A stretch of 8,413 nt of DNA from an uncultured Aeromonadales bacterium (GCA_902796095.1 CADBNP010000099.1:1-8413), one strand, 5' to 3'. Counted from the first letter of the stretch, positions 1 through 6,647 are shown. Translations and numbers: made by a program. The notes: generated by a model not told the origin, from the sequence alone.

Positions 1-527
1 AGAGGGAAAAAGCCGTTGATGGTGGCACCGGCTATAATGCCTCCGATGGTTCCGGCAAATTTAAAAAGGTATGAGCCTGATTCCAGTGCGGAATTTGCCG
101 CTATCAGCTGATTTTTTTCTGTGAGAAACGGAACTATGCTGAGACGTATCGGTGTAAAGAAGGTTGCTTCAGCTCCTGTCAGAAACATGGCCAGAAGCAT
201 TCCTGTCTCCGAATGCAGGAAGTAGGAAACGGTTATGATCAGTGCTATGCAGATTTCAAAAATCTTAAGCGCTTTCAGCAGAAACGTCTTGTCGTACTTA
301 TCCGCCAGCTCTCCGGCAAGGGCGGAGAAAAGAAACACCGGAAGCATGAAGAGTCCGGTAGCGGTGAAAACAGTGATCTGCGAATGCTCAGGAGAACTCA
401 GAAGAGCGTAGGTCACAAATGCAAGAAATCCGGACTGGATGAAACTGTCGTTGCAGGATCCCAGGTATTTCAGTAAAAGAAAATTGATAAAGGATCTGTT
501 TTTAGTTAGTTTCTGTGTTTCTGTCAT
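1..527 (-). CDS. MFS transporter, Aas/LplT-type (N-terminal part, cut by window edge)
   Basis: This is the first 175 codons of a membrane transporter running off the left edge. The translation shows several hydrophobic segments (about residues 12-45, 50-72, 84-104, 109-135, 155-173). Between segments 2 and 3 lies an MFS loop signature, AGELADKYDKTFLLK (residues 71-85). The neighbouring LPVFLFSALAGELADKYDK and FFTPIRLSIVPFL stretches resemble the MFS module of lysophospholipid transporters (LplT), often fused to acyltransferase and acyl-ACP ligase domains (Aas). In that family the protein flips lyso-phospholipids inward for re-acylation; whether this one carries the fused enzymes cannot be seen. 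The ATG start at 525-527 is preceded by AAAGGTG eight bases upstream. The gene lies 448 bp beyond the LprI-like gene and so probably has its own promoter. The superfamily call is firm; the lysophospholipid substrate is inferred. Confidence 0.82.
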   Translation of the reverse strand, partial: MTETQKLTKNRSFINFLLLKYLGSCNDSFIQSGFLAFVTYALLSSPEHSQITVFTATGLFMLPVFLFSALAGELADKYDKTFLLKALKIFEICIALIITVSYFLHSETGMLLAMFLTGAEATFFTPIRLSIVPFLTEKNQLIAANSALESGSYLFKFAGTIGGIIAGATINGFFP

Positions 528-975
528 GGCAATAACACCTTTTAGACTGGGAGATCTGTTAAAAACAAAGTAAATCTGTCAGGAATGCGCATCAGCCGTG
601 CATTTCCATTTTATGCTTATTCATGTATGACCTTATGACTCTGATCTGTTATGTTTGTCTGTTCCATCCATACATCAGTATCTTCCATGGTACTTCCGGA
701 CTGCTTTAGAATGTTAAAGTCGGGAATGGAATTAGGACTTTGTTAAGGATCGGGAGAAATACCGGTCTGAAAGTCCTCGTTTCAAATCATACGAATTTAT
801 GACGTTCCGGAGACTGTATTTGTTCAGTACCGTGCGGTGTCAGTCGGATGAATAATCACCGATTTTACCCGGATGACGGCAGGAACAGGTTCAGAATCAA
901 TCGGTTGTCAGATCCTGCTGACTGCGTAAATAATTCTGAACCTGCTGCAGAACTTGAAAAAAACTGCTTTGTGGA
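528..975. other. Gene-free intergenic stretch
   Basis: These 448 bp separate the LprI-like stop from the MFS start, both genes being on the minus strand. Reading all frames, I find only very short open stretches, such as a 23-codon ATG frame on the minus strand near 600-700, with no usable ribosome site or recognisable protein. The stretch presumably holds the MFS promoter, but no site matched the consensus well enough to name. The one striking element is the inverted repeat at 886-944, listed separately. Confidence 0.6.
886..944. repeat. Bipartite stem-loop, 12-bp perfect arms
   Basis: CAGGTTCAGAAT (886-897) and ATTCTGAACCTG (933-944) are perfect reverse complements. Inside the 35-nt loop a second perfect stem, GTCAG (907-911) and CTGAC (918-922), closes a 6-nt loop. 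The element begins 32 bp beyond the stop of the LprI-like gene. Neither strand has a T-run straight after the arm, so it is not a classic intrinsic terminator. It could be a 3'-end RNA structure protecting or processing that message, a protein-binding site, or a dispersed repeat. Confidence 0.6.
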
Positions 976-1854
976 TCACCTGATGAGGCTGTTCAGTCTT
1001 TCCAGAAGATTTGTCTGCTTCATTGTTTCTTCTATGACAAAGGAACCTGCGTCAGCCACAGCAAGCGAGCCGCCTCTGAATGCAACAATAAGCTCCGGTG
1101 CCGCCTCCTTGTACCTGATCCATTTCCTTTCCATGTCCTTTATGCTGTCCTTCAGCTTTTTATCCTTTACTCTGCTCATCAGCTTTTTGTAGGTACTGTT
1201 GATTTTGGCGTCAACAGCCTTTAACGCCTTTTCATTGCAGTCATACATGTCAGTCATAGACAGCGCTTTTGATACACATTTGTCAAATCCAGGATACGGC
1301 TCCTGCGTGTATGAAAGGATTTTTCTCAGTTTTACCATTTCCCCGGTTTTTTCCTTGTCTTCCGGATCAATCAGCAGATATTCATTAACCCAGAAGTAGA
1401 ATCTTGTATTCTCGGCTAGATTGAAAAGAATGCTTTCTCCCTCCCATGATTTTTCATCCATTATTGCCATGAGGATCCGGTCAACTGCATTCATGTATTC
1501 GTTTCTCAGATTGACTGCCTTTCCGATGAGAACCGGAACATTTTCTGCGTTCTCATTCTCATTTTCGTTATCTGAAGTCGCATTATTTAACTCTTCGATC
1601 TGGACAGTGACCTTTCCAACTGCTGCGCCGGAAGGTCTTTCCGCACAGATCTTTATTATGTCTGTCAGTTTATCGGTGCATTTTGAACCTTTAGTCAGTA
1701 TGGAGCATTTGTCCAGTTTGCCGTCATGAACTTCTTTTGCATAGCATGCGGCGAAAGTCTGTCCGTAGTCATTAATGTTTTTGAGATCGTGAGCGGATAC
1801 AGATGTGCAGAGTCCGGCAGTTAAAAGCACGGTCGAGATCAGAATTTTTTTCAT
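976..1854 (-). CDS. Exported LprI-like (DUF1311) domain protein
   Basis: A 292-residue protein with a clear Sec signal peptide (residues 1-21, KK start, hydrophobic core, SVSA before HD), so it is probably periplasmic. The C-terminal part, about 193-289, matches the LprI/DUF1311 pattern: Cys193 and Cys206 (C-x12-C), then a helix with D215 and N219 followed by a tyrosine (NSTYKKL), and KWIRYKEA (244-251). The domain is named for mycobacterial LprI, a lysozyme inhibitor, but most members have no proven function. The usual late Cys after the W-x-x-Y region is absent here (KEAAPEL). The N-terminal half is not recognised; it has Cys37, 50, 59 and 70, and a short Asn/Glu tract (residues 95-105) encoded by an imperfect GAGAAT-type repeat. 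ATG at 1852-1854 follows AAAAGGACATAA. It lies 329 bp after the small membrane gene, so it is probably transcribed on its own. The C-terminal call is good; the role is unknown. Confidence 0.78.
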   Translation of the reverse strand: MKKILISTVLLTAGLCTSVSAHDLKNINDYGQTFAACYAKEVHDGKLDKCSILTKGSKCTDKLTDIIKICAERPSGAAVGKVTVQIEELNNATSDNENENENAENVPVLIGKAVNLRNEYMNAVDRILMAIMDEKSWEGESILFNLAENTRFYFWVNEYLLIDPEDKEKTGEMVKLRKILSYTQEPYPGFDKCVSKALSMTDMYDCNEKALKAVDAKINSTYKKLMSRVKDKKLKDSIKDMERKWIRYKEAAPELIVAFRGGSLAVADAGSFVIEETMKQTNLLERLNSLIR

Positions 1855-2183
1855 TTATGTCCTTTTCAGTATTTTTTAAATTCGTATTCAGTTTCCCTGA
1901 AATTCCGTTTTCAGCAATTCCGCATAAACTGTATTTGCAGTTTTTACTTAAGGCTGCGTTTGGAGTTATGCATTTTTGCGTAAGTGTTCGTCTGCAGTTT
2001 TTGAGTTTTTATCTTGTTTACTGCTTTCGTGGTTTTGTATAAGTCATTGTTCCAGGATTTTGAGATTTGTCCTGAGCTCCGTTCAGTTTTGTCTGCATTT
2101 TTTCATAAAACTGTACTGCCGTTTCATGTCATCAGACAGATTGGTCTGCTTTCATTAATCCCTGCAGTATCTTTCAGAGAAGT
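1855..2183. other. Gene-free upstream region of the LprI-like gene
   Basis: These 329 bp are T-rich on the plus strand. No frame on either strand gives a convincing protein: the plus-strand hydrophobic frames are what T-rich sequence produces, and the minus-strand frames stop repeatedly. It contains small dyads, such as AAACTG (1926-1931) with CAGTTT (1938-1943) across a 6-nt loop, and TTCAG/CTGAA at 1889-1903. The LprI-like promoter is presumably here, but I cannot place it. Confidence 0.55.
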
Positions 2184-2195
2184 CTACTGAAAGAT
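2169..2195. repeat. Stem-loop spanning the stop codon of the 74-residue gene
   Basis: ATCTTTCAG (2169-2177) and CTGAAAGAT (2187-2195) are perfect 9-bp reverse complements with a 9-nt loop. The loop contains the TAG stop (minus strand, 2184-2186) of the small membrane gene. There is no T-run after it on the minus strand, so it is not a typical terminator. It may still block 3' exonucleases or affect the end of translation. Confidence 0.5.
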
Positions 2196-2408
2196 GCCTG
2201 CCAGAAATGCTGCAATAAGGGAAACGACATAGGCAAAACATCCTTCCTTCTTCACATCAGCCGGAGGTTTGTCATTCTTCTGAAGCGGATTTCCGTTATC
2301 GTCCAGGAATCTTTCATTGTGCAGATCCTCCCTGTTAATTCTGTAGCCAAGATAAATAAACCCGACTGCAACAGCAAAAAATATCAAAAGCAGCCAGTAA
2401 AGATTCAC
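2184..2408 (-). CDS. Small membrane protein with two hydrophobic segments (74 residues)
   Basis: I do not recognise a family. The protein has a transmembrane segment at about residues 2-22 (LYWLLLIFFAVAVGFIYLGY), a charged linker (23-55) and a second hydrophobic stretch running to the C-terminus (about 58-73) just after Gly56-Cys57. I chose the GTG at 2406-2408 because GAGGA sits eight bases upstream. A TTG five codons earlier (2421-2423) keeps the frame open but lacks such a site. The layout closely matches the 59-residue protein at 2630-2809: N-terminal helix, polar linker, GC, C-terminal hydrophobic tail. The two may be diverged paralogues. The protein probably sits in the inner membrane; its function is unknown. 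Confidence 0.65.
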   Translation of the reverse strand: MNLYWLLLIFFAVAVGFIYLGYRINREDLHNERFLDDNGNPLQKNDKPPADVKKEGCFAYVVSLIAAFLAGIFQ

Positions 2409-2409
2409 T

Positions 2410-2629
2410 ATGCCTGTCCTCAAACTTTAGTCGAATTTTCTTTCATCCGGCTCCTGTGTATGGCTATTCTCATCAACGTCTTCAGACTCCGGTGTTTCAC
2501 TCTGCAACCCTGGTTTTAGTGCAGTCTTTGGCAAACATTCTGAAAGCTGTAAACTTTGTGAAGTGAACCGTATTGTCAGTCGCAACAAGAACCCGCCGGG
2601 AGTAGCCTACAGCCATGAGTCAGGCAGAC
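2410..2629. other. Spacer between the two small membrane genes, with a doubtful short frame
   Basis: On the minus strand, a frame ending in TAA at 2427-2429 stays open for about 60 codons back to roughly 2610. Its end is strongly acidic (SETPESEDVDENS near the C-terminus), and it stops 18 bp before the GTG of the 74-residue gene. It has no ATG and only TTG candidates without a ribosome site, and its first half does not look protein-like. I do not call it a gene; it could be a remnant. Confidence 0.35.
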
Positions 2630-2809
2630 TTACGGATCCAGAAAGGAAAAGAGGCTGCCCAGGATTTCAAAAATACCCATTAAACATCCGACATTTTCAT
2701 TTTTTTCAGCCTGTTGTCCGCTGCCTTCCTTTTTTTTCCTTCTGCAGATGATGTACAAAATAGCGATTCCTGCGACAATAAAAATAAGAAATATGTTGAA
2801 GAGATCCAT
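2630..2809 (-). CDS. Small membrane protein with two hydrophobic segments (59 residues)
   Basis: A short gene giving 59 residues from ATG at 2807-2809 to TAA at 2630-2632. Residues 3-22 (LFNIFLIFIVAGIAILYIIC) form a strong transmembrane helix. They are followed by a positive cluster (RRKKK, 23-27) that predicts a cytoplasmic linker, a polar linker (28-39), Gly41-Cys42, and a C-terminal hydrophobic stretch (43-57). AGGA lies nine bases before the ATG. The architecture is nearly the same as that of the 74-residue protein downstream, including GC at the start of the terminal hydrophobic stretch. No known family is recognised. Possible roles include a small membrane-protein regulator or a toxin-like peptide, but nothing in the sequence decides this. 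Confidence 0.6.
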   Translation of the reverse strand: MDLFNIFLIFIVAGIAILYIICRRKKKEGSGQQAEKNENVGCLMGIFEILGSLFSFLDP

Positions 2810-2814
2810 CTAAC

Positions 2815-3012
2815 TTATTCCTGATTCTGATGATAAGAAATTATGGGCTTTTTCGAATGCTGCAGAGCCGGCTGACTGACTGCCTGGGGAAAATGCGGGT
2901 GTTCTGAAAGTTTCATGATCAGGATCTTCTCCGGTTTAAACGCCCCTTTATACTGAAAAACTGATGCAGCAGAATACGGGTGCCATCCGTCTTTTCTGTC
3001 TGCAGCAGTCAT
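2815..3012 (-). CDS. Doubtful 65-residue hypothetical protein
   Basis: A 65-codon frame (ATG 3010-3012, TAA 2815-2817) on the same strand as its neighbours. Its stop lies 5 nt before the ATG of the 59-residue membrane protein, and that gene's AGGA sits within its last codons. This is the same geometry as the junction between the flavoprotein gene and smrA. Codon choice (CTG, CCG, AAA, GAA, ATC) is like that of the neighbours. Against it: only GGA five bases upstream as a ribosome site, a composition unusually rich in His, Gln and Pro, weak first-position purine bias, and no recognisable domain. It may be non-coding. If it is not real, 2810-3087 holds no gene. Confidence 0.28.
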   Translation of the reverse strand: MTAADRKDGWHPYSAASVFQYKGAFKPEKILIMKLSEHPHFPQAVSQPALQHSKKPIISYHQNQE

Positions 3013-3087
3013 TGTGATCCGAAGATGAACTGTCAGTCACTCCGTTATTCGAAATCTTTACAGATCCTTTCCGTCAGTATATGTCTG

Positions 3088-3822
3088 TTACTCAAGCGAG
3101 CCTGCTTTAACTGCAAAACTGACGTTGATGCTGTCCCGAAGCTCTATTTTTTTAGCCTGGTAGTAACTGCTGTCTGAAGCGCTGGAAACTCCCATGGATT
3201 TGGTCATCATGCGGTTGCTCTGGGCATATTCCACCGTGTGCAGGTTGGAATCCTGATCATATGTAATGCGCTCTATGTGAAGCAGTCTGGAGTTGTATCT
3301 GGCTGCAATTGATTTTGCTTTCTTAAGAGAGTCTGCGATGGCAAGATCTCTTACTCTGTCTGCAAAACTTGCAGGATCCTTAAGACCGTAGCTGATGTTA
3401 TCCAGTGTTATGCTTTTCTGTTCCATGGCTCTGGCTACAATCTGAGAAATAAGATCAAAGTTGCCCAGTGTAATTCTGACGGATCTGCTGCCTTCGTAGC
3501 CGGTCAGCACAGGCTCCTTGTCGGAATAGTCGTAGTGCGGATATATGCTGACACTTTCTGCAATTACATCCTCTTTTTTCAGTTTGAGTTCATTTATGAG
3601 ATAGTCTGTGAAGACTGAAACCTCTTTCTGGAGGTCCGCGTTAAGTCTGGCTTTGTCCTTGTCCTCGAGTCTGGCATGAACTGAAATGTGTGCAACATCT
3701 GGATCTATTCTGAGGACAGCTTCACCGGATACCGTAATGGTGGGGGAAGCTGAACCGGCGTATGATGCACACGGAACAACGGCAAGAAAAGCCATGACAG
3801 CCAGACATTTCATAATTTTCAT
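3088..3822 (-). CDS. Exported SIMPL-domain (DUF541, YggE-like) protein
   Basis: A 244-residue protein with an N-terminal signal peptide (about 1-22, cleavage after ASYA). The SIMPL/DUF541 fold follows at about 28-238. It begins with TITVSGEAVLRIDPDVAHISV (28-48), the usual first strand pair; SLKKAKSIAARYN (165-177) is the conserved helix, and INVSFAVKA (232-240) the last strand. The E. coli relative YggE is a periplasmic protein linked to reduced oxidative stress, but no reaction is established. No lipobox is seen, so it is probably soluble in the periplasm. I chose the ATG at 3820-3822 because AAGGGAG precedes it by seven bases and the signal peptide begins there; the frame extends upstream only to a TTG at 3877-3879. 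It lies 70 bp after smrA in the same direction and may share its transcript. Confidence 0.85.
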   Translation of the reverse strand: MKIMKCLAVMAFLAVVPCASYAGSASPTITVSGEAVLRIDPDVAHISVHARLEDKDKARLNADLQKEVSVFTDYLINELKLKKEDVIAESVSIYPHYDYSDKEPVLTGYEGSRSVRITLGNFDLISQIVARAMEQKSITLDNISYGLKDPASFADRVRDLAIADSLKKAKSIAARYNSRLLHIERITYDQDSNLHTVEYAQSNRMMTKSMGVSSASDSSYYQAKKIELRDSINVSFAVKAGSLE

Positions 3823-3892
3823 GATAATTCTCCCTTCTTGTATCTCTTGTTGTATCTGTTCATTTTTTTTTGCTGACAAACTGGAACTGCAG

Positions 3893-4600
3893 TCAGGACA
3901 TACGTTCTCTTGTATCCAGTTTCATCTGTTCATTCTTTTTAAGCAGAACATAGATCGCACCGGGACCGCCGTGATACGGCATGGCGTGATGAAATGCCAG
4001 CACCGGCTCGGCCTGTTTGAGCCAGTGAAAAACAAAACTTTTGAGCAGTGCCCTGGGTTTGGTGAATTCGCCCTTGCCGTGAATGATAATGACAAAGCGG
4101 TACCCCCGCTCAAAGGATCGGCTTATGAACTGATCTACGTCCAGTCTTGCCTGATCCAGAGTTCTGTTGTGGAGATCAATGTAGTCTCTGATGCTGTATT
4201 CACCGTTTTTTACTTTCATGAAAACTCCGTGCTGTATTCCCGGCTTTTTGTAGCCGGTGACAGCAGAAGGATCCAGATAGACAATTTTTTCCAGGGACAG
4301 CGCAAGTTTTTCCTTGTAAGGCTCTTTTTCCGCAGCTCTTCTTCTTGCCTCTGACTGTTCTCTGGTCAGACCCTCCTCCTTCAGGAGAACAGTGTCGTGC
4401 TCCATCGGGGTGACATTGTCAATCATTTCGGTAAAGGATGAACTGTTTTCCTCTTCCTGCTTCAGTTTTGCAATAACATTCCTGAGTTCAAACTCCATGG
4501 CGTTCAGCTCTTTGCTGACTGCAGGCGGTACCGAGGGAGTCTTTTGCCTGCTTTCCAGCTGTTTCTTAATATTCAGAAGTGCATCCCTGTGATCCTGCAC
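3893..4600 (-). CDS. smrA: SmrA-type Smr-domain endonuclease
   Basis: A 235-residue protein. Residues 139-222 form an Smr domain: DLHNRT with Asp-Leu-His at 142-144, IIIHGKG (171-177) and YHGGPGAIYVLLKK (209-222). Upstream, FTEMIDNVTPM (56-66) and KPGIQHGVFMKVKNGEY (119-135) match the region before the Smr domain in E. coli SmrA (YdaL). Smr domains are nucleases that nick or cut nucleic acids: MutS2 acts on branched DNA, and SmrB cuts mRNA at collided ribosomes; the substrate of SmrA is less clear. The N-terminal 50 residues are an added charged, probably helical segment not seen in the E. coli protein. The GTG start (4598-4600) has AAGGAG eight bases upstream, and that site overlaps the last codons of the flavoprotein gene, whose stop is 5 nt away. 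This suggests translational coupling. Confidence 0.87.
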   Translation of the reverse strand: MQDHRDALLNIKKQLESRQKTPSVPPAVSKELNAMEFELRNVIAKLKQEEENSSSFTEMIDNVTPMEHDTVLLKEEGLTREQSEARRRAAEKEPYKEKLALSLEKIVYLDPSAVTGYKKPGIQHGVFMKVKNGEYSIRDYIDLHNRTLDQARLDVDQFISRSFERGYRFVIIIHGKGEFTKPRALLKSFVFHWLKQAEPVLAFHHAMPYHGGPGAIYVLLKKNEQMKLDTRERMS

Positions 4601-4605
4601 GTTAT

Positions 4606-6531
4606 TTACTCCTTGATTTCAAATTCTGTACCTGAAAATCCGCATACAGGACATACAAAGTTGGCCGGCAGTCTGCCGTGATATTCATATTTGCAGATTG
4701 GACAGTAGTATGTGCTGCTGAAGAATGAGACCACAGGCGGCGTTGAAACAACCTTTGGTGCCAGGGATGCAATGGAAGGTGCCCTTCCCGAGCCGGTTCT
4801 GGCTGGAGTCTTCTGCTCTGCATCATTAATTTTCTGATTCAGAACATCTCTGAAATCATGATGACTGTCCCCGGCTTTTTCGTCATCTTCGGAAGCAGTT
4901 CTGAAATCAGCAGCCGTCTTCTCTGATTTATCATTAAGGGACAGATCCGTTTCGTTTTCACTGAAGAAAAGATCTCCTGCATCCGGCTCCTGCCGTGTGA
5001 CTGATTTTTCAGGAGGAGGAACCTGTTCATCGGCAGTACCTGCGTTCCGGTTTTCCTGCTCATCTTCCACTACGGTAAATGTAAAGTTTGAAGGAGAGAC
5101 AAACCTGTTCCCTCTGTCTTTTATCTGACTGCTGCTGATCTCCTGTTCACTGGTTTCGGCAGTTCCGGAGGACTGTTTTTCGGATTTATCGGAATTTTCC
5201 GGACCGAACAGCAGATTTAAATCATCCAGCTTGCTCTGATCCGGATTTTCCGGGATGTCATTTCTGATTTCTTCATGCAGATCATTAACGTCAGTCTCTT
5301 CGTGATCGTCAGAAGCCAGGATTGATTCGATGTCATCAAATCCTCCGGACATGCTGCCGGCATCTTCTGAAGTATCCGCTGACAGGTTCAGATCCGGCTC
5401 TTCCTCTGTTTCGTTCCCTTCAGAATCTTCCTCATTGCTTCGCAGCAGGGCAGATCTGATGGCTGCGGTAAAATCAGCCTGGTTCGGAGGAGTAAGTCCG
5501 TTATTTCCGGAGATTTCCTGATCTGCATCTGTCTTTGCTGTCAGGAATTCAGATCCGGTAAGACCGTCAGGCGTGTCATCGTTAAAGCCGTCATTACCTT
5601 CTCTGACAGACGGTTCATTTCCGGCGTCGGACTCCGCATCCGGCGCAACAGCTGCACCTGCATCGCTACCGGTATCAATGTCGGCTAAGACTGCTGCGGC
5701 ATCCTCATTTTCACTGAGTACTGCTGTATCGGGATCTGTATTATCGGTAATATCTTCATTGCCGACCGTGACAGCCTGACCGTCCTCATCTGCAGAGATG
5801 TCGGATACGGCGGGTGAATTCTTATCCGGCTGTGCCTGGAGCAGTTCTTCAGGTATGTCCTGATTTTCGACGGATTCTGAAGCGGAAGTTAATTCCTGTT
5901 CCGAACCTGCTGAACTGTCGGCAGCTGCAGGAACTGTTTCGTCTGAAGTGATTTGATCTGCATCAGGCAATGCCAGTTCTGTTTCATCTTCTGTAATTTC
6001 AACAGCCGCGGTGTCAGACAGCGGAATTTCCTCACCGCGGGCCAGGGATTCCTTGATCTGATCTTCAAGCTCGTCCAGGAAATACTGAAGAGTCATTGGT
6101 TCTTCTGTACTGAGGATTATGCTGTCAGTAATTTCAATAAACCAGAGGCAGTGGGTGCGGAACTCCATTCTTCCGCAGACTTTACCGTAAAGGCATCCGT
6201 TTGCATCTTTTCCGGTCAGAACAGGCATATTGTGAAAGTAGTCTGATTCAATGCTGTCCCATTTTGTGGTTTCATAGCCCTTGCGGTATCCGAGGTTTTT
6301 GATAACTTCAGGATTGCAGTTTTTGGAAAGAATGGATACTGTGACAGGTGTGTCAAAGCATAGATTCTGGGATGTGTATGAATTCTTGCGGGTACTGATG
6401 ACTATGGTTTCCGGACTTGCCTCGATCTGTGTCAGTGATGTAACGACACATCCTGTATTTCTGTTTTCAGAGTCCTTGAGTCCGAGAACGTAAAGTCCCT
6501 GGGTGATCTGCATTTTTGGCAAATGAGCCAT
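4606..6531 (-). CDS. Flavin-reductase/rubredoxin fusion with very long acidic linker (Hrb-like)
   Basis: A 641-residue cytoplasmic protein. Residues about 5-150 are an FMN-binding flavin reductase domain: QGLYVLGLKD, CVVTSLTQIEASPETIVIS, then NSYTSQNL and the PVTVSILS strand. The last 40 residues carry a rubredoxin-like iron site, with Cys610 and Cys613 (CPIC), then PANFVCPVCG with Cys627 and Cys630; the 13-residue gap resembles the short rubrerythrin-type knuckle. In high-molecular-weight rubredoxins (Hrb, about 230 residues) the same two modules pass electrons from NAD(P)H to flavodiiron oxygen or NO reductases. Here they are separated by some 430 residues, rich in Asp, Glu, Ser and Thr, surely disordered. 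The second of two adjacent ATGs (6529-6531) is preferred because GGAG lies six bases before it and only three before the first (6532-6534). It heads the cluster with smrA. The domains are clear; the electron partner is unknown. Confidence 0.85.
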   Translation of the reverse strand: MAHLPKMQITQGLYVLGLKDSENRNTGCVVTSLTQIEASPETIVISTRKNSYTSQNLCFDTPVTVSILSKNCNPEVIKNLGYRKGYETTKWDSIESDYFHNMPVLTGKDANGCLYGKVCGRMEFRTHCLWFIEITDSIILSTEEPMTLQYFLDELEDQIKESLARGEEIPLSDTAAVEITEDETELALPDADQITSDETVPAAADSSAGSEQELTSASESVENQDIPEELLQAQPDKNSPAVSDISADEDGQAVTVGNEDITDNTDPDTAVLSENEDAAAVLADIDTGSDAGAAVAPDAESDAGNEPSVREGNDGFNDDTPDGLTGSEFLTAKTDADQEISGNNGLTPPNQADFTAAIRSALLRSNEEDSEGNETEEEPDLNLSADTSEDAGSMSGGFDDIESILASDDHEETDVNDLHEEIRNDIPENPDQSKLDDLNLLFGPENSDKSEKQSSGTAETSEQEISSSQIKDRGNRFVSPSNFTFTVVEDEQENRNAGTADEQVPPPEKSVTRQEPDAGDLFFSENETDLSLNDKSEKTAADFRTASEDDEKAGDSHHDFRDVLNQKINDAEQKTPARTGSGRAPSIASLAPKVVSTPPVVSFFSSTYYCPICKYEYHGRLPANFVCPVCGFSGTEFEIKE

Positions 6532-6594
6532 CATTTTCTCCGCGTGCCGACTTCTGCTGCTAAAGTCATGTAATTAATATTGTTTCAAATTTCA

Positions 6595-6625
6595 ATTCTA
6601 GCACACATGAAATGCATAAAGTCAA
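6595..6625 (-). promoter_or_regulatory. Candidate promoter for the flavoprotein-smrA cluster
   Basis: On the minus strand, TTGACT (6620-6625) and TAGAAT (6595-6600) are 19 bp apart. TGC directly before the -10 box makes it an extended -10 (TGCTAGAAT), which tolerates the long spacing. Transcription would begin near 6588 and leave a leader of roughly 55 nt before the ATG. Confidence 0.5.
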
Positions 6626-6647
6626 AAAGGATTAATCGGGATATCCG

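Noticed and set aside
958..964. T-run on the minus strand after the LprI-like stop as an intrinsic terminator
   Set aside because: No stable GC-rich stem precedes the run; the strong stem-loop at 886-944 lies after it, not before.
848..1192. Plus-strand frame of 114 codons
   Set aside because: About two thirds is antisense to the LprI domain, and the rest crosses the stem-loop at 886-944; no ribosome site is visible.
2592..2600. CCCGCCGGG as a hairpin or terminator
   Set aside because: The stem is only 3 bp with a 3-nt loop and no T-run follows.
2563..2751. Plus-strand frame of 62 codons
   Set aside because: It overlaps in antisense the 59-residue membrane protein, which has a better ribosome site and a sensible membrane topology.
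3061..3087. Terminator just after the SIMPL stop
   Set aside because: Only a 4-bp CAGA/TCTG pairing with a long loop could be found, and there is no T-run.
3823..3879. Upstream TTG start for the SIMPL protein
   Set aside because: It would bury the signal peptide behind 19 charged residues, while the ATG at 3822 has a strong ribosome site.
3686..4354. Plus-strand frame of 222 codons
   Set aside because: It spans the SIMPL gene start and the Smr domain in antisense; both minus-strand genes have clear family motifs, so this is a shadow.
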